From positions 1 to 64,000 of the forward strand of contig CAUYUJ010019105.1 in NCBI GenBank assembly GCA_963575745.1: a stretch of 64,000 bases of DNA. The letters are read 5' to 3'. The notes under the pieces are model-generated. The model searched no databases. It was given only the letters and a program-made list of their open reading frames with translations, and was not told the DNA's origin. The translations under genes and the position numbers were made by a program. Origin of the DNA: Prorocentrum cordatum (taxonomy: Eukaryota > Sar > Dinophyceae > Prorocentrales > Prorocentraceae). The stretch's first letter is position 1; each line of letters begins with the position of its first letter. Positions 42,125 to 52,439 of this stretch are shown here, piece by piece.

Positions 42125-42290
42125 TCTACAACACGACGCCCCCCGGAGCCGAGGCCGAGGGCGGCCGCGGCATCGCCTGTCTTCCAGGGCGGCCTCCTGG
42201 CGCCCCGCCTCAGCCTCCTCGGCCTCGAGCTCCGCCTCCAGCGCGCCGAGGCAGTCCCGGTGCCTGCCCGCCCTGCGCTCGCTCCTCGGG
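42125..42290 (-). pseudogene. Coding-like coiled-coil fragment beside GAG/GAT array
   Basis: The minus strand reads HRDCLGALEAELEAEEAEAG and RQEAALEDRRCRGRPRPRLR. Similar in style to the fragment at 63200-63340. No family recognised. 42290-42510 is C/T-rich low complexity. Confidence 0.3.
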
Positions 42291-42619
42291 GGAGGGGGGG
42301 CCCGCCTCCCTCCTTCCCCCTCCTCCTTTCCCTCCCCCTCCCCCCCTCCCCTCCTTCCCCCCTTCCCCCCCCCCTGCTCCCCCTCCCCTCTCCCCCCCCC
42401 GCTCCCCCTCCCTTTCCTCCCTCCTTCCCTCCTTCCTCTCCCTCCTCTCCTCCTTCCCCTCCCCCTCACCCTCCCCTCCCCCCCTCCTTCCCCTCCCCCT
42501 ACATTGCCTCCACAATTAACCAATATGGATACTACTCTCCTCTCTCCCCTGGTGGGGTCCAGGAAATGTTCGGCCCATCTCCGCGTACGGGTTTCTCACA
42601 CACAAGATTCCCGGGAAAC

Positions 42620-43700
42620 GGGTTTTCGCTTGGGTGTTTGTTAAAAATGCTGCTCTCGCTGAAGCACTGGTTTCATTGTCGGGCTACCGCTCGTTCCGAA
42701 TCGTGCTCCCGCTGCAGCGCTGGCATCATTTCCGCGCTTTCGCCCGTTCCGAATCGTGGTCCCGCTGTAGCGCTGGTGCCGTTATTTCCAGTGCCATGCC
42801 ACGGCATGGTTTTCGGTTCTTCCAAATCTGCCCAAAAATCTAGAAAATGTCCACCCGAAGAAACCATCGGAAGTCGGTGTCGATTCGTTGATTTTCTGGG
42901 CCGCAGAAGCCCCCCCCACTTTCAGGCTTCGCCATGCCATGCTATGTCAGGCTACGCGTCCGCATTTCCGCGCTTCCGCCCTCAGTTTTTTGTTGTTTTC
43001 TCAAAATGCTGCTCTCGCTGAAGCACTGGCATTATTTTCGGGCTGCCGCTCGTTCCGAACTGTGCCCCCGCTGCAACGCTGGACTCAGTTCCGCGCTTCC
43101 GCTCATTCCGAATCGTGCTCCCGACGCAGCGCTGGCGTCATTATTTCCAGTGCCATGCTACGGCATGGTTGTCGGTTCTTCCAAGTGGGTCCCAACATCT
43201 GAAACAAATGCATCCCGAAGAAACCAACGGAAGTGATTACACAGTCGGTGTCGATTCGTTGATTTTCTGGGCCGCAGAAGCCTCCCACTTTGGGGAGTCG
43301 CTACGCCATGCTGTGTCAAGCTACGCGTCCTCAGTTCCGCGCTCCCGCTCTTGCTTTTCCTGTGTTTGCAAAAAGCTGCTCTCGCTGAAGCGCTGGCCTT
43401 ATTTTCGGGCTACCGCTCGTTCCGAATCGTGCTCCCGCTGACATGCTGGCCTCATTTCCGCGCGTCCGCTCTTTCCGAATCGTGCTCCCGCTGCAATGCT
43501 GGCGTCATTATTTCCAGTGCAATGCTACAGCATGGTTCTAGGTTTTTCCAAATAGGCCTCAAAGTCTAAAAAATCCCCCGAAGAACCGATCGGAAGTGAT
43601 TATACATTCGGTGTCGAATGGTCGATGTTCTTGGCTGCTGAGGCCCCCGCCCGCTTTGAGGTGTCGCCACGCCATTATATGTCATGCTACGTGTTTATCG
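42620..43700 (+). repeat. Tandem repeat, unit about 362 bp, three copies
   Basis: TGCTGCTCTCGCTGAAGCAC or a close variant recurs near 42648, 43008 and 43372. Each unit has a subrepeat GCTCGTTCCGAATCGTGCTC + CCGCTGCAGCGCTGG, then TTATTTCCAGTGCCATGC, GAAGAAACC, GTCGATTCGTTGATTTTCTG and GGCCGCAGAAGC. Copies differ by scattered substitutions. No gene. Confidence 0.9.
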
Positions 43701-43794
43701 TCAACACCATGCTATGCCATGTAATGCTATGCCATGCTGCGACATCCGATTGTGCAAATACACAGGAGATCTACGCCATGGTGAGCAGCACTCC

Positions 43795-44095
43795 CTCACC
43801 CTCCCCCCCACCCCAAACTTCTCCTCTCCCTCCCTCTCCCCTCCCCCTCCCCGTGAAAGCCCCCCCCCTCCTCCCCCTCCTCCTTTCTCTCCCCCTCACC
43901 CCCCCTCCTTCCCCTCCCTCCCCCCTCCCCCTCCCCCTCTCCCTCCCCCTCCTCACCTCTCCCTCCTCCTCCTCCTCAGCCCCTGGGATGGGGGAGGCCT
44001 GGTCGCCGTCGTCGTCGTCGCCGCCGCCGTGGTCGTCGTCGTGGTCGTGGTCGTGGTGGTGGTGGTGGTCGGCGTCGGCGTCGGCGCCGTTTGAA
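43795..44095 (+). repeat. C/T-rich and GTC/GGT low complexity
   Basis: CCCCTCCTCC-type runs to 43980, then GTCGTCGTGGTCGTGG-type runs. Confidence 0.85.
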
Positions 44096-44152
44096 GACCG
44101 ATGGGTCGACGTGGATCGAGGGTCGACGGGCATCAGGGTGTCCGAGTGCCGG

Positions 44153-44342
44153 GAGCGGCAAAGAGGGGGGCGTCAAAGAGGGGGGGTGCAAATCATGACC
44201 GGCGGCATGTGCGCGGCCCAGCGGGGGTGCCAGGGACGTGATGAAACAAGAAGAGGCGCCATGCAATCGGGGAAATATCATGGCCCACGCCATGATATCC
44301 ACCCCCCCCTAGTCATCACCCCCCTCTTTGCCGCCCCCGAGA
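44153..44342. mobile_element. Family F element
   Basis: GGGAGCGGCAAAGAGGGGGG to CCCCTCTTTGCCGCCCCCG, with GACCGGCGGCATGTGCGCGG and the CATGGCCCACGCCATGATAT hairpin. GAGTGCC lies on both sides, a likely target duplication. Confidence 0.85.
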
Positions 44343-44397
44343 GTGCCTGCAGGGGCCTCCGCGCTCCGGAGCGGGTGGGCCAGCGGCGGGCCAGGTC

Positions 44398-44572
44398 GGA
44401 GGAGGAGGAGGAGGAGGAGGAGGAGGAGGAGGAGGAGGAGGGCTAGGAGGGTGGGCCAGCGGCGGGCGAGGCGGGAGGAGGAGGAGGAGGAGGAGGAGGA
44501 GGAGGAGGAGGAGGAGGAGGAGGAGGAGCAGGAGGAGGAGGAGGAGGAGGAGGAGGAGGAGGAGGCAGGAGG
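44398..44572 (+). repeat. (GAG)n arrays, duplicated block
   Basis: Two GAG runs each follow GGTGGGCCAGCGGCGGGC, so the flank and array were copied together. Confidence 0.93.
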
Positions 44573-44693
44573 AGAGACGGGGGGGCAATCATAATCACGC
44601 GGCACGGAGGCGCGCTGCGCCCCTCGCTTGACCACGAGGGCCGTGGCGGGGGCAGGCCTGCGCAGGCCCTGCGCGGCGAAGGGGGGTGGAGGG

Positions 44694-44855
44694 AGAGGAC
44701 AGGACAGGACAGGACAGGACAGGACAGGATAGGACAGGACAGGACAGGACAGGATAATAGGATAGGCTAGGACAGGACAGGACAGGACAGGACAGGAGAG
44801 GAGAGGAGAGGATAATAGGACAGGACAGGACAGGACAGGACAGGACAGGACAGGA
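44694..44855 (+). repeat. (AGGAC)n pentanucleotide array
   Basis: AGGACAGGACAGGACAGGAC with AGGATAATAGGATAGGCT and GAGAGGAGAGG breaks. The minus frame repeats CPVLS. Confidence 0.98.
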
Positions 44856-45115
44856 CCGATCGCAAAGCGAGGCAACGACGCCCAGCCACACCACGGCACG
44901 AAGCGCGATGTGTGGAGCCGGGGGGACGGAGGGGATGGCGGAGGGCGCAGGCGCGCGGAGGAGCCGCGCGGGGGGGAAGAAGGCGAGGGAGGGGCTGCGA
45001 GCAGGGGCCGCGGGAATCGCGGGAGGCGCAGAGGGGGCGCGGGGTCGGCTGCCCTCGTCCCTCCGCTTCCTCCTCGCCGGTCCCTCCTTCCCCTCCTCCC
45101 CCGCCTCAAGAACTT

Positions 45116-45247
45116 GCCATCGCTCGGACGTCCATTCCCTGTGCATTTTTGCGGTGTCGTGCGTGTTTTTTGTTTTGTTGCTCGACGGTCCGGGAAGCTC
45201 CTCGATGGTCCTCGCCGAGAAACAAATGCACCCGCCCGAGCGATGCC
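45116..45247. mobile_element. Family A element, copy 3
   Basis: GCCATCGCTCGGACGTCCAT to CGCCCGAGCGATGCC; 132 bp, with an insertion after GCGTGTTTTTTG. 44860-45115 has no recognised gene. Confidence 0.85.
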
Positions 45248-45521
45248 AGGAGAAGCATCCTTCCTCCTCTCGTGGCGGACGGTGAAAGTATAAGATGGGC
45301 TGGTGTGCCCTGGGGGACGCCTGCCACGTGGCAGCCGTGAACAAGTCATGCCGCCACGTGCCGCCGTCGGCCTTTCTGACCGCCCTGGGACAAATGTCTG
45401 CGACGACGGACCCGCACATGCCATACCGATCGTCGCCCGCGAAACGCACGTCTCCTCTTTTCGTTCGTCTACTTCCACGGCGTCGTCGGACGATGTGTGT
45501 TGGTCACTGCGCGGCCCAAAA

Positions 45522-45605
45522 CGTCCCGACCCCTTCCCTGGGATTTGCTAGTGTCCCGCGGCCCGATTCACGGTCACCCGAGGCCAATGTCGAGGAGCAA
45601 TACGG
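45522..45605 (+). repeat. Repeat L, partial
   Basis: CCCGACCCCTTCCCTGGGAT and ACCCGAGGCCAATGTCGAGG resemble L. Confidence 0.4.
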
Positions 45606-45676
45606 CATCGAACAAATCGCCTCGGCGGAGATCTGGGCTCCCCGTCCTCATGTGTCATCCTGCCTCTTCTATTTTG

Positions 45677-45835
45677 AAGGGGAACTGGGACACACAAATA
45701 AATACACAAATAACATGTTTCCCCATATTTTCCAATATTTTCGGGGTTTTTGTCTTCCCCCCCACTCCCCATATTTTCCTATATTTTCTGGGGAGTCGCC
45801 GATTAATTGTGTCTGTGTGTTTCTTTCCCTCCTGA
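45677..45835 (+). mobile_element. Family G element, copy 3
   Basis: AAGGGGAACTGGGACACACA to TTTCCCTCCTGA, with the doubled CCCATATTTTCC core. TATTTTG and TATTTGG on the two sides may be a worn target duplication. Confidence 0.85.
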
Positions 45836-45860
45836 TATTTGGACGGTCGTTAGAGTCGAG

Positions 45861-45909
45861 CGCTAACTCCCAAACACTCAGCGCAGAGGCGAGCGTTTGG
45901 GAGTTAGCG
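45861..45909. repeat. Perfect 15-bp stem inverted repeat
   Basis: CGCTAACTCCCAAAC and GTTTGGGAGTTAGCG are perfect complements around a 19-base loop, just right of a G element. Confidence 0.9.
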
Positions 45910-46445
45910 AACGAGGGCCCGAAAAAGGACGAACGAGCGAGGGCCACAGAAGGCACACGGAGGAGGGACAACGACCGAGCGAAGAATCGTGCCCAAAGGC
46001 ACGGAGGGACAACACCGAACAAGCAACCCAGCTCAAAAAGGCACTAAAGCAACTCATCCTTCCTCGCCAGGGGGGGAGGGCAACTACCGGCGAACCTAGG
46101 GGCTCCTCTTGATCTCCGAGCGCAGCTCCGCCTCGACCTCCTGCGCTCCAGGAATAAAGGCGCAATGCACGGAAGGAGAGGCAGGATGAGAAGAAGGACA
46201 AGCGAAAACCCAAGACGCATCTTTGAGGTTGCAGTGCGAAATCCCTTCAAGTTCCCCCTGTCACACGTCCCTGCAGAAATTATCCGTAAAGGCTTCGCCC
46301 CATGCCGCAGGCCCCCTCTCTATCATGATGGAATATGACAGAGTCGCGTCGGTGCGTCTCGGCGCTGCCTTGGCGCATCTGGAAACAGCATGCGGGGGCG
46401 GAGATGAGTCATCAACGCATATTGAAACGTTGGTGTTATCCTAAT

Positions 46446-46650
46446 GGAATTCGGCCGATCCCGCCACCGTGCCTGGGTTGTGGGTCTGAGGCCTCTTGTA
46501 TATGTGTTTGGGTGTCTTGGGGAGCCTCTCGCGGGCCTCTTGCAGGCGGCTTGGGCGCCTCCTGGGGACCTCTCGGGGCCTCGTGGGGTATCTTGTGGGC
46601 TTATGGGAAGCATCTTGGGCGTGGCTTCGGCGCCTCTGGGGCCTCTTGTA
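46446..46650 (-). repeat. Block O and V array, reverse orientation
   Basis: CCCGCCACCGTGCCTGGGTT (block O inverted) leads into GGGGAGCCTCTCGCGGGCCT and TTGGGCGCCTCCTGGGG units. Confidence 0.7.
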
Positions 46651-46652
46651 GG

Positions 46653-46885
46653 AGATCATAGCCTCGGGGGCGCGAACGTGGCGCGATTTACAAGGGATCG
46701 TGGCCTCGGGGGCGCGAGTGTGTAGTAATTTACAAGGGGTCGTGGCCTCGGGGGTGCGAATTCAATGTAATTTCCAAAAGGTTCGTGGCCTCGCGGGCGC
46801 GAATGCGGCGTAATTTGCGGGGGATCGTGGCCTCGGGAGCGTGAATATGGTGTATAGTATAAGCGATCGTGGCTTCAAGGGCGCA
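46653..46885 (+). repeat. 43-bp minisatellite
   Basis: GATCGTGGCCTCGGGGGCGC then GAATGTGGCGTAATTTACAA; starts at 46653, 46696 and 46739, then more degenerate to 46885. The region 46885-47240 shows no gene. Confidence 0.9.
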
Positions 46886-47240
46886 AATCCTATGCATTTT
46901 TACGTGTCAGAAAAATTCTGAGAACCCCCCGAGTAAGGATATCCAGGCCCTTTCGGCTCCCCCCCTTTGCGCGGATAGTAACAATTTACAGTAGACAGCA
47001 GAAAGCAATACTGTAACATTGGAAACTGGAATTGGCGCAGGGAGCAGCACACCTCAGCCTCGCAGCTTGATCGCCCCGCAATGGGGCCCGCGGATTTCAT
47101 TGCGGGAAATTCTCCATTGGAAGACAACCGTTTGAGAATCCTCCCACGCGCCAAGACACCATTCCTGGGACTTCAACACAGGATAGGTGGCGACATCCGA
47201 ACCCAACCCCCACTAACCATAGATTCTGCCGAATCGATGG

Positions 47241-47302
47241 GGGGCGGGGGCAGGGTTCGGATTCCTCGACGTGTTCGACGCATTCCGAACCCTACCCCCG
47301 CC
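47241..47302. repeat. Near-perfect hairpin GGCGGGGGCAGGGTTCGG
   Basis: GGCGGGGGCAGGGTTCGGA faces TTCCGAACCCTACCCCCGCC around a 21-base loop. Another inverted copy, CCGAACCCAACCCCC, lies at 47199, so alternative folds are possible. Confidence 0.85.
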
Positions 47303-47569
47303 GCCCTTTGAGTTGACTGAATTGTTGATCGGCTAGGGTAGGAATCGGATTTCGCCGCCAAGTGGCGAGCGCCGAATCGGGGAAGGTCCCCTCAAGACAT
47401 GTCGCCAAAGTCGCCTGAATTCATGACGGAAGGCGCCGATTCAGTTTGGAAATAATCCACGCTCCGTAGTCCATGTTTGCGTTTCCTCCAGAGTGGAACT
47501 GCTCGCCAAGATGCAGAGCCGCGGGTGGCAGACGATCCTATAAGGGCGAGAAGGTGGAGGCGGAGGCGG

Positions 47570-47870
47570 AGGAAGAGGAGGAGGAGGGCCCTCCTCCTCC
47601 TCCGCCACCACCTCCTCCTCTAGCTCCTCCTCAGGAGGAGCTGGCGGAACGAGCCAACGAACCCTATGGTGCGTGTCGGAGTTTGCCGTCTAGTAGCACA
47701 CTGGGATCGGCAAGGAGCTAGAGAAGGACGAGGAAGAGGAGCTCAAAGGAGGAGGAGGAGGCGAATGTGGAGGAGGAGGAGGAGGAGGAGGAGGAGGAGG
47801 AGGAGGAGGAGGAGGAGGCGAATGTAGAGGAGGAGGAGGAGGAGGAGGAGGAGGAGGAATCGTTGATCGG
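47570..47870 (+). repeat. (GAG)n arrays
   Basis: Runs at 47570-47640 and 47742-47865, the latter in two blocks joined by GCGAATGTRGAGGAG. Confidence 0.93.
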
Positions 47871-47889
47871 CGAGGGAGGGCTCGAACTT

Positions 47890-48062
47890 CGCCCCCGAGT
47901 GGAGCCCCCCTCCCCCGCAGCTCCTGCCGCCTCCAGGACGAGGCGCTGGCGGCCTGCTCGAAGCGCGGCCCGGCGCTGAGGTAGCCGTCGCACAGCCTGC
48001 GGCGGCGGCCGTCGACGGTCGGCGGCCGCTCCGGGAGGATCACGACGGGCACCAAAACGCCC
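47890..48062 (-). pseudogene. Coding-like fragment between GAG array and family G
   Basis: The minus strand reads VPVVILPERPPTVDGRRRRL, then CDGYLSAGPRFEQAASASSW and RRQELRGRG. It is one of the more protein-like stretches in the window, with no repeats; family unknown. It starts right after the family G copy and ends by the array. Confidence 0.4.
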
Positions 48063-48070
48063 CAAAACTG

Positions 48071-48231
48071 AAGGGGCCCCAGGACACACAAATAAATACA
48101 CACAAATAAACATGTTCCCCATATTTTCCCATATTTTCTGGGTGTTCGTCTTCCCCCCCACTTCCCATATTTTCCTATATTTTCTGGGGGATCGACGATT
48201 ATTTGTGTCTGTGTGTTTTTTTCCCTCCTGA
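48071..48231 (+). mobile_element. Family G element, copy 4
   Basis: AAGGGGCCCCAGGACACACA to TTTTCCCTCCTGA. AAAAC on both sides. The core CCCATATTTTCCTATATTTT is doubled. Confidence 0.88.
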
Positions 48232-48601
48232 AAAACATCGGAACTCAAGTTCGAACTTCGACCCTCGAAGCCCGCTTCCCCAGGGCCCGCTTCCCCCGAA
48301 GGCCCGCTTCCCTCCAGGGCCCGCTTCCCCCCCTCAGCGCCCCTCTCACGGGGACTCCGCTGACGGGCACTCTGGCCACTGACCCGGCGAGCCCAACCCT
48401 CCCCGATGTGGGCAACACCGCAGTGCCAGAAAGGGGCCCTGGAGTGGCCACTTTCGGCAACTTTCCAGAGCACCGTCTGCGAACACACGTCACGGTGCCG
48501 CTGGCAGGCCTCCCGCGTTCCAAACAAGGCCCGCCTGCCCCCCGGCTCGCCGATCCCTGGGCGCTTGGGGGGGTCGACGCGTCCGCTCCCGGGCCTATCC
48601 T

Positions 48602-48759
48602 GAGGTCGGGCATGTCCTCCGACAGGCGGACTTTGGACGAAAAACGACAAGAAGTCAATCATATGCAAACATAGCCAACAATTGTGGAAACTCGTCCCCA
48701 GACTATCCTTTTTGATCATTTTCGAGGTCTCCTCCTGTAGAGGGACAGGCCCGACTCAA
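48602..48759. mobile_element. Family B element, copy 7, 9-bp duplication
   Basis: GAGGTCGGGCATGTCCTCCG to GTAGAGGGACAGGCCCGACT, then CAA. GCCTATCCT is perfectly duplicated (48593-48601 and 48760-48768). Borders read GAG|GTCGGGC and GACTCAAG. 48240-48590 holds CCCGCTTCCCC-type short repeats and no clear gene. Confidence 0.92.
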
Positions 48760-48771
48760 GCCTATCCTTGG

Positions 48772-48919
48772 GTCGGGCATATCCTCTTACAGGCGGATTG
48801 TGGACAAAAAGAGGAAACATCCAAACATAGTTCAAAAGAACAAAACAACACGAGCCTTCGTCACTTGACTATATTTTACTATGCTTGAAGACTCCTCCCG
48901 TAGAAGGGACATGCCCGAC
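48772..48919. mobile_element. Family B element, copy 8
   Basis: GTCGGGCATATCCTCTTACA to CGTAGAAGGGACATGCCCGA. It begins 3 bp after the right duplication of copy 7, in the same orientation. Confidence 0.9.
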
Positions 48920-48944
48920 TTAAGCCCCCCTTCTGGTATTCCCC

Positions 48945-49190
48945 GCGACCTCTTCGACACCTGGTGGGCTTCGGGTCATAACTCGGGCCTCAGCGGGCCG
49001 TCCGGGACGATCCAGACACCCCCAGAAAGGCCTCGGCGAGGCGCAGCCGTTGAAGGCATCGCGACGCTGGACAGCCGCCGAGAAACGACGAAAACGCCCC
49101 GAAATCTCAAGCCGAAGTTTCGCCCCCCTCCCCCCCCGAGCAGAACGCTCCCTAAGGCTGCCCCTGATTCCCCCTCCTCGGGGCAACTCG
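48945..49190 (+). repeat. Dispersed repeat I, copy 1
   Basis: GGGCTTCGGGTCATAACTCG, GGCCTC, GGCCGTCCGGGACG, CGGCGAGGCGCAGCCG and GAAGGCATC match 61865-62285, where the block is split by family G. Confidence 0.75.
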
Positions 49191-49194
49191 GGAT

Positions 49195-49330
49195 CGTCCA
49201 GGAGGGAGTTCGCAAAGCATGGCCCGAGGCATGTGCGCGGACCCGGGGGGGGGCAGGGAACCTATCGAATTAAGAAGGGGGGCGATGACATCTGGGGAAA
49301 TACGTAGCACCCCGCAAGATGCGGATAAGA
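49195..49330. mobile_element. Family F element, decayed
   Basis: GCATGGCCCGAGGCATGTGC, GCGGACCCGG and GATGACATCTGGGGAAATAC follow F, without good ends. Confidence 0.5.
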
Positions 49331-49424
49331 GTGAGAGGGCGGTGAGGACGTCGGCAGTCTGCGAGACTCTGGAAAACCCCACCGCAGGCGCAGATTTTTT
49401 CTTCAAACCAATGTGGATCGGTCG

Positions 49425-49715
49425 CGGGTGGGTCGCGGGTGGTCGCGGGGTGGGTCGCGGGTGGATCGCAAGTGAGTCGCGGGTGGGTCGCGGGTGGGTC
49501 AAAGATGAGTCGCGGGGTGGGTCGCGGGTGGGTCGCGGGGTGTGTCGCTGGTGGGTGGCGGGTGGGTCGCGGGTAGGTCGCGGGGTGGGTCGCGGGTGGG
49601 TCGCGGGTGGGTTGCGGGGTGGGTCGCGAATGGGTCGCGGGGTAGGTCGCGGAGTGGGTCGCGGGTGGGTCGCGGGGTGGGTCGCGGGGTGGGTCGCGGG
49701 TGGGTCGCGGGGGGG
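49425..49715 (+). repeat. GGGTCGCGGGTGG minisatellite
   Basis: GGTCGCGGGTG and GGTCGCGGGGTGG, 10-13 bp, many copies, strongly G-rich on plus. Confidence 0.97.
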
Positions 49716-49717
49716 AC

Positions 49718-49912
49718 GACGACAACAAACAACAACAACAACAACACCACCAACAACACCAGAAGCTACAACAACAACCACAACCACACCACCAGCACCA
49801 ATAACAACAACACGATCAACAATGAAAACACAAACAATAACATCACTACCACCATCAATACCACAACAACAATAACAACATACACAACAACAACAACAAC
49901 AACAACAACACC

Positions 49913-49952
<40 letters not shown>

Positions 49953-50037
49953 CCACCACCACCACCAACACCAACACCATCACCAACACCAACACCAACA
50001 CCAACACCACCAACAACAACAACAACAACAACAACAG
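49718..50037 (+). repeat. (CAA)n/(CAC)n array
   Basis: About 300 bp of CAA, CAC and CCA triplets with almost no G, next to the G-rich minisatellite. Confidence 0.97.
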
Positions 50038-50377
50038 CGCAACAAGCATAATCCTCACCACGGATTCTCACTTCAGCCACGCACCCAGGCATAATGAAGG
50101 ACCGTTCGGCCCCCTCACTCTGACCATGGCCCCAGCCATGACAACATATGCCCTTGGTCATCGCCTCCTCTTGGACGCCCCCGAACACCTCGTCCCTCCT
50201 CTTGGGCGTTGCTTAGATGGGAGGGCGATCCATGGCGGGGGGGAACGTGCACCCGTCGTGCCCCTTTTGGGCCCCAGGGGCCCCTACGGCCAGCCTTTCC
50301 TCCTCATCATCATTTTCGTTTTTCCCAACTATCCTGTGGTGTTGGGTCCTCGTTTTGAAGAGACGGTCCCCGCGTTC

Positions 50378-50422
50378 CTCCTCCTTCTCCTCCTCCTCCT
50401 CCTCCTACTCGCCCTCCTCCCT
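50378..50422 (+). repeat. (TCC)n short array
   Basis: TCCTCC triplets. 50040-50450 otherwise has no recognised gene. Confidence 0.85.
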
Positions 50423-50444
50423 CCAGGGTTCGCATGCCTCCCCA

Positions 50445-52160
50445 CCATCGATTTCGGCACACCCCTCACACGTTCCGTGGCCCCATAGGGAGCTCCACCG
50501 AAGGCCCCAGTGGCTGCGTTCGCATGCCTCCCACCACCCATTTCGGCACACCCCTCACACGTTTCGTGGCCCCATAGGGAGCTCCACCGAAGGCCCCAGT
50601 GGCTGCGTTCGCATGCCTCCCCACCACCCATTTCGGCACACCCCTCACACGTTTCGTGGCCCCATAGGGAGCTCCACCGAAGGCCCCAGTGGCAGGGTTC
50701 GCATGCCTCCCCACCACCCATTTCGGCACACCCCTCACACGTTTCGTGGCCCCATAGGGAGCTCCACCGAAGGCCCCAGTGGCTGCGTTCGCATGCCTCC
50801 CCACCACCCATTTCGGCACACCCCTCACACGTTTCGTGGCCCCATAGGGAGCTCCACCGAAGGCCCCAGTGGTGCGTTCGCATGCCCCCACCACCCATTT
50901 CGGCACACCCCTCACACGTTTCGTGGCCCCATAGGGAGCTCCACCGAAGGCCCCAGTGGCTGCGTCCGCATGCCTCCCCACCACCCATTTCGGCACACCC
51001 CTCACACGTTTCGTGGCCCCATAGGGAGCTCCACCGAAGGCCCCAGTGGCAGGGTTCGCATGCCTCCCCACCACCCATTTCGGCACACCCCTCACACGTT
51101 TCGTGGCCCCATAGGGAGCTCCACCGAAGGCCCCAGTGGCTGGTTCGCATGCCTCCCCACCACCCATTTCGGCACACCCCTCACACGTTTCGTGGCCCCA
51201 TAGGGAGCTCCACCGAAGGCCCCAGTGGCAAGGTCCGCATGCCTCCCCACCACCCATTTCGGCACACCCCTCACACGTTTCGTGGCCCCATAGGGAGCTC
51301 CACCGAAGGCCCCAGTGGCTGCGTCCGCATGCCTCCCCACACCCATTTCGGCACACCCCTCACACGTTTCGTGGCCCCATAGGGAGCTCCACCGAAGGCC
51401 CCAGTGGCAGGGTTCGCATGCCTCCCCACCACCCATTTCGGCACACCCCTCACACGTTTCGTGGCCCCATAGGGAGCTCCACCGAAGGCCCCAGTGGCCT
51501 GGTTCGTATGCCTCCCCAACACCCATTTCGGCACATCCCTCACACGTTTCGTGGCCCCATGGGGATTTCCACTGAAGGCCCCAGTGACTGGGTTCGCATG
51601 CGCCCCCACACCCATTTCGGCACACCCCTCACACGTTTCGTGGCACCATAGGGAGCTCCACCGAAGGCCCCAGTGGCTGCGTTCGCATGCCGCCCCCACC
51701 ACCAATTTCGGCACACCCCTCACACGTTTCGTGGCCCCATAGGGAGCTCCACCGAAGGCCCCAGTGGCAGGGTTCGCATGCCTCCCCACCACCCATTTCG
51801 GCACACCCTCACTCGTTTCGTGGCCCCATAGGGAGCTCCACCGAAGGCGTCACGCACCATAGGGCGCTCCACCGAAGGCCCCAGTGGCTGCGTTCGCATG
51901 CCGCGCCACACCAATTTCGGCACACCCCTTTCACGTTTCGTGGCCCCACAGGGAACTCCACCGAAGGCCCTTGTGGCTGCGTTCGCATGCCGCCCCCACA
52001 CCAACTTCGGTGCACCCCTCACACGTTTCGTGGCCCCATAGGGAGCTCCACCGAAGGCCCCTGTGGCAACGTTCGCATGCCGCCCCCACACCAATTTCGG
52101 CACACCCCTCAAACGGTTCGTGGCCCCATAGGGAGATCCACCGAAGACGGTACTCACACC
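50445..52160 (+). repeat. 90-bp satellite, about 19 units
   Basis: Unit: CACCACCCATTTCGGCACAC, CCCTCACACGTTTCGTGGCC, CCATAGGGAGCTCCACCGAA, GGCCCCAGTGGCTGCGTTCG and CATGCCTCCC. Steps are 89 or 90 bp (50511, 50600, 50690). Variation clusters in the GGCTGCGTTCG part and in 1-base gain or loss at the C run; a short partial unit lies at 51848-51880. Each unit is 30 codons, so long frames on both strands are by-products (WGLRWSSLWGHETCEGCAEM on minus). Confidence 0.98.
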
Positions 52161-52224
52161 AGCATTACTCACAACTGCATATGGTTGGGTCCTTCGCCGG
52201 GCTAATTGTTTTTCTGTTGTTTCC

Positions 52225-52360
52225 CTTCCTCCTCCTCCTCCTCCTCCTCCTCCTCCTCCTCCTCCTCCTCCTCCTCCTCCTCCTCCTCCTCCTCCTCATC
52301 CCACTCCTCCTCCTCCTCCTCCTCCTCCTCCTCGTCCTCCTCCTCGTCCTCCTCCTCCCC
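52225..52360 (+). repeat. (TCC)n array
   Basis: Pure TCC triplets with CATCCCAC and CGTCC breaks, directly after the satellite. Confidence 0.96.
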
Positions 52361-52439
52361 CTGGCTACCACGCACACAACACCGAGGCCAAAATCACGGC
52401 ACGCCACAATGCAGCAGACTACTCGTCGGAGTTGTGCTG

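Noticed and set aside
41960-43021. 353-residue frame starting with Met/Arg repeats
   Set aside because: The start is the GAT/GAG array and the rest C/T-rich DNA and the ~362-bp tandem repeat.
50217-51382. 300-residue frames over the 90-bp satellite on both strands
   Set aside because: The unit is 30 codons, so any frame without a stop in one unit stays open; frames break wherever the C run changes length.
50445-52160. CRISPR-like array
   Set aside because: Units are contiguous 90-bp tandem copies without unique spacers, in a eukaryotic context.
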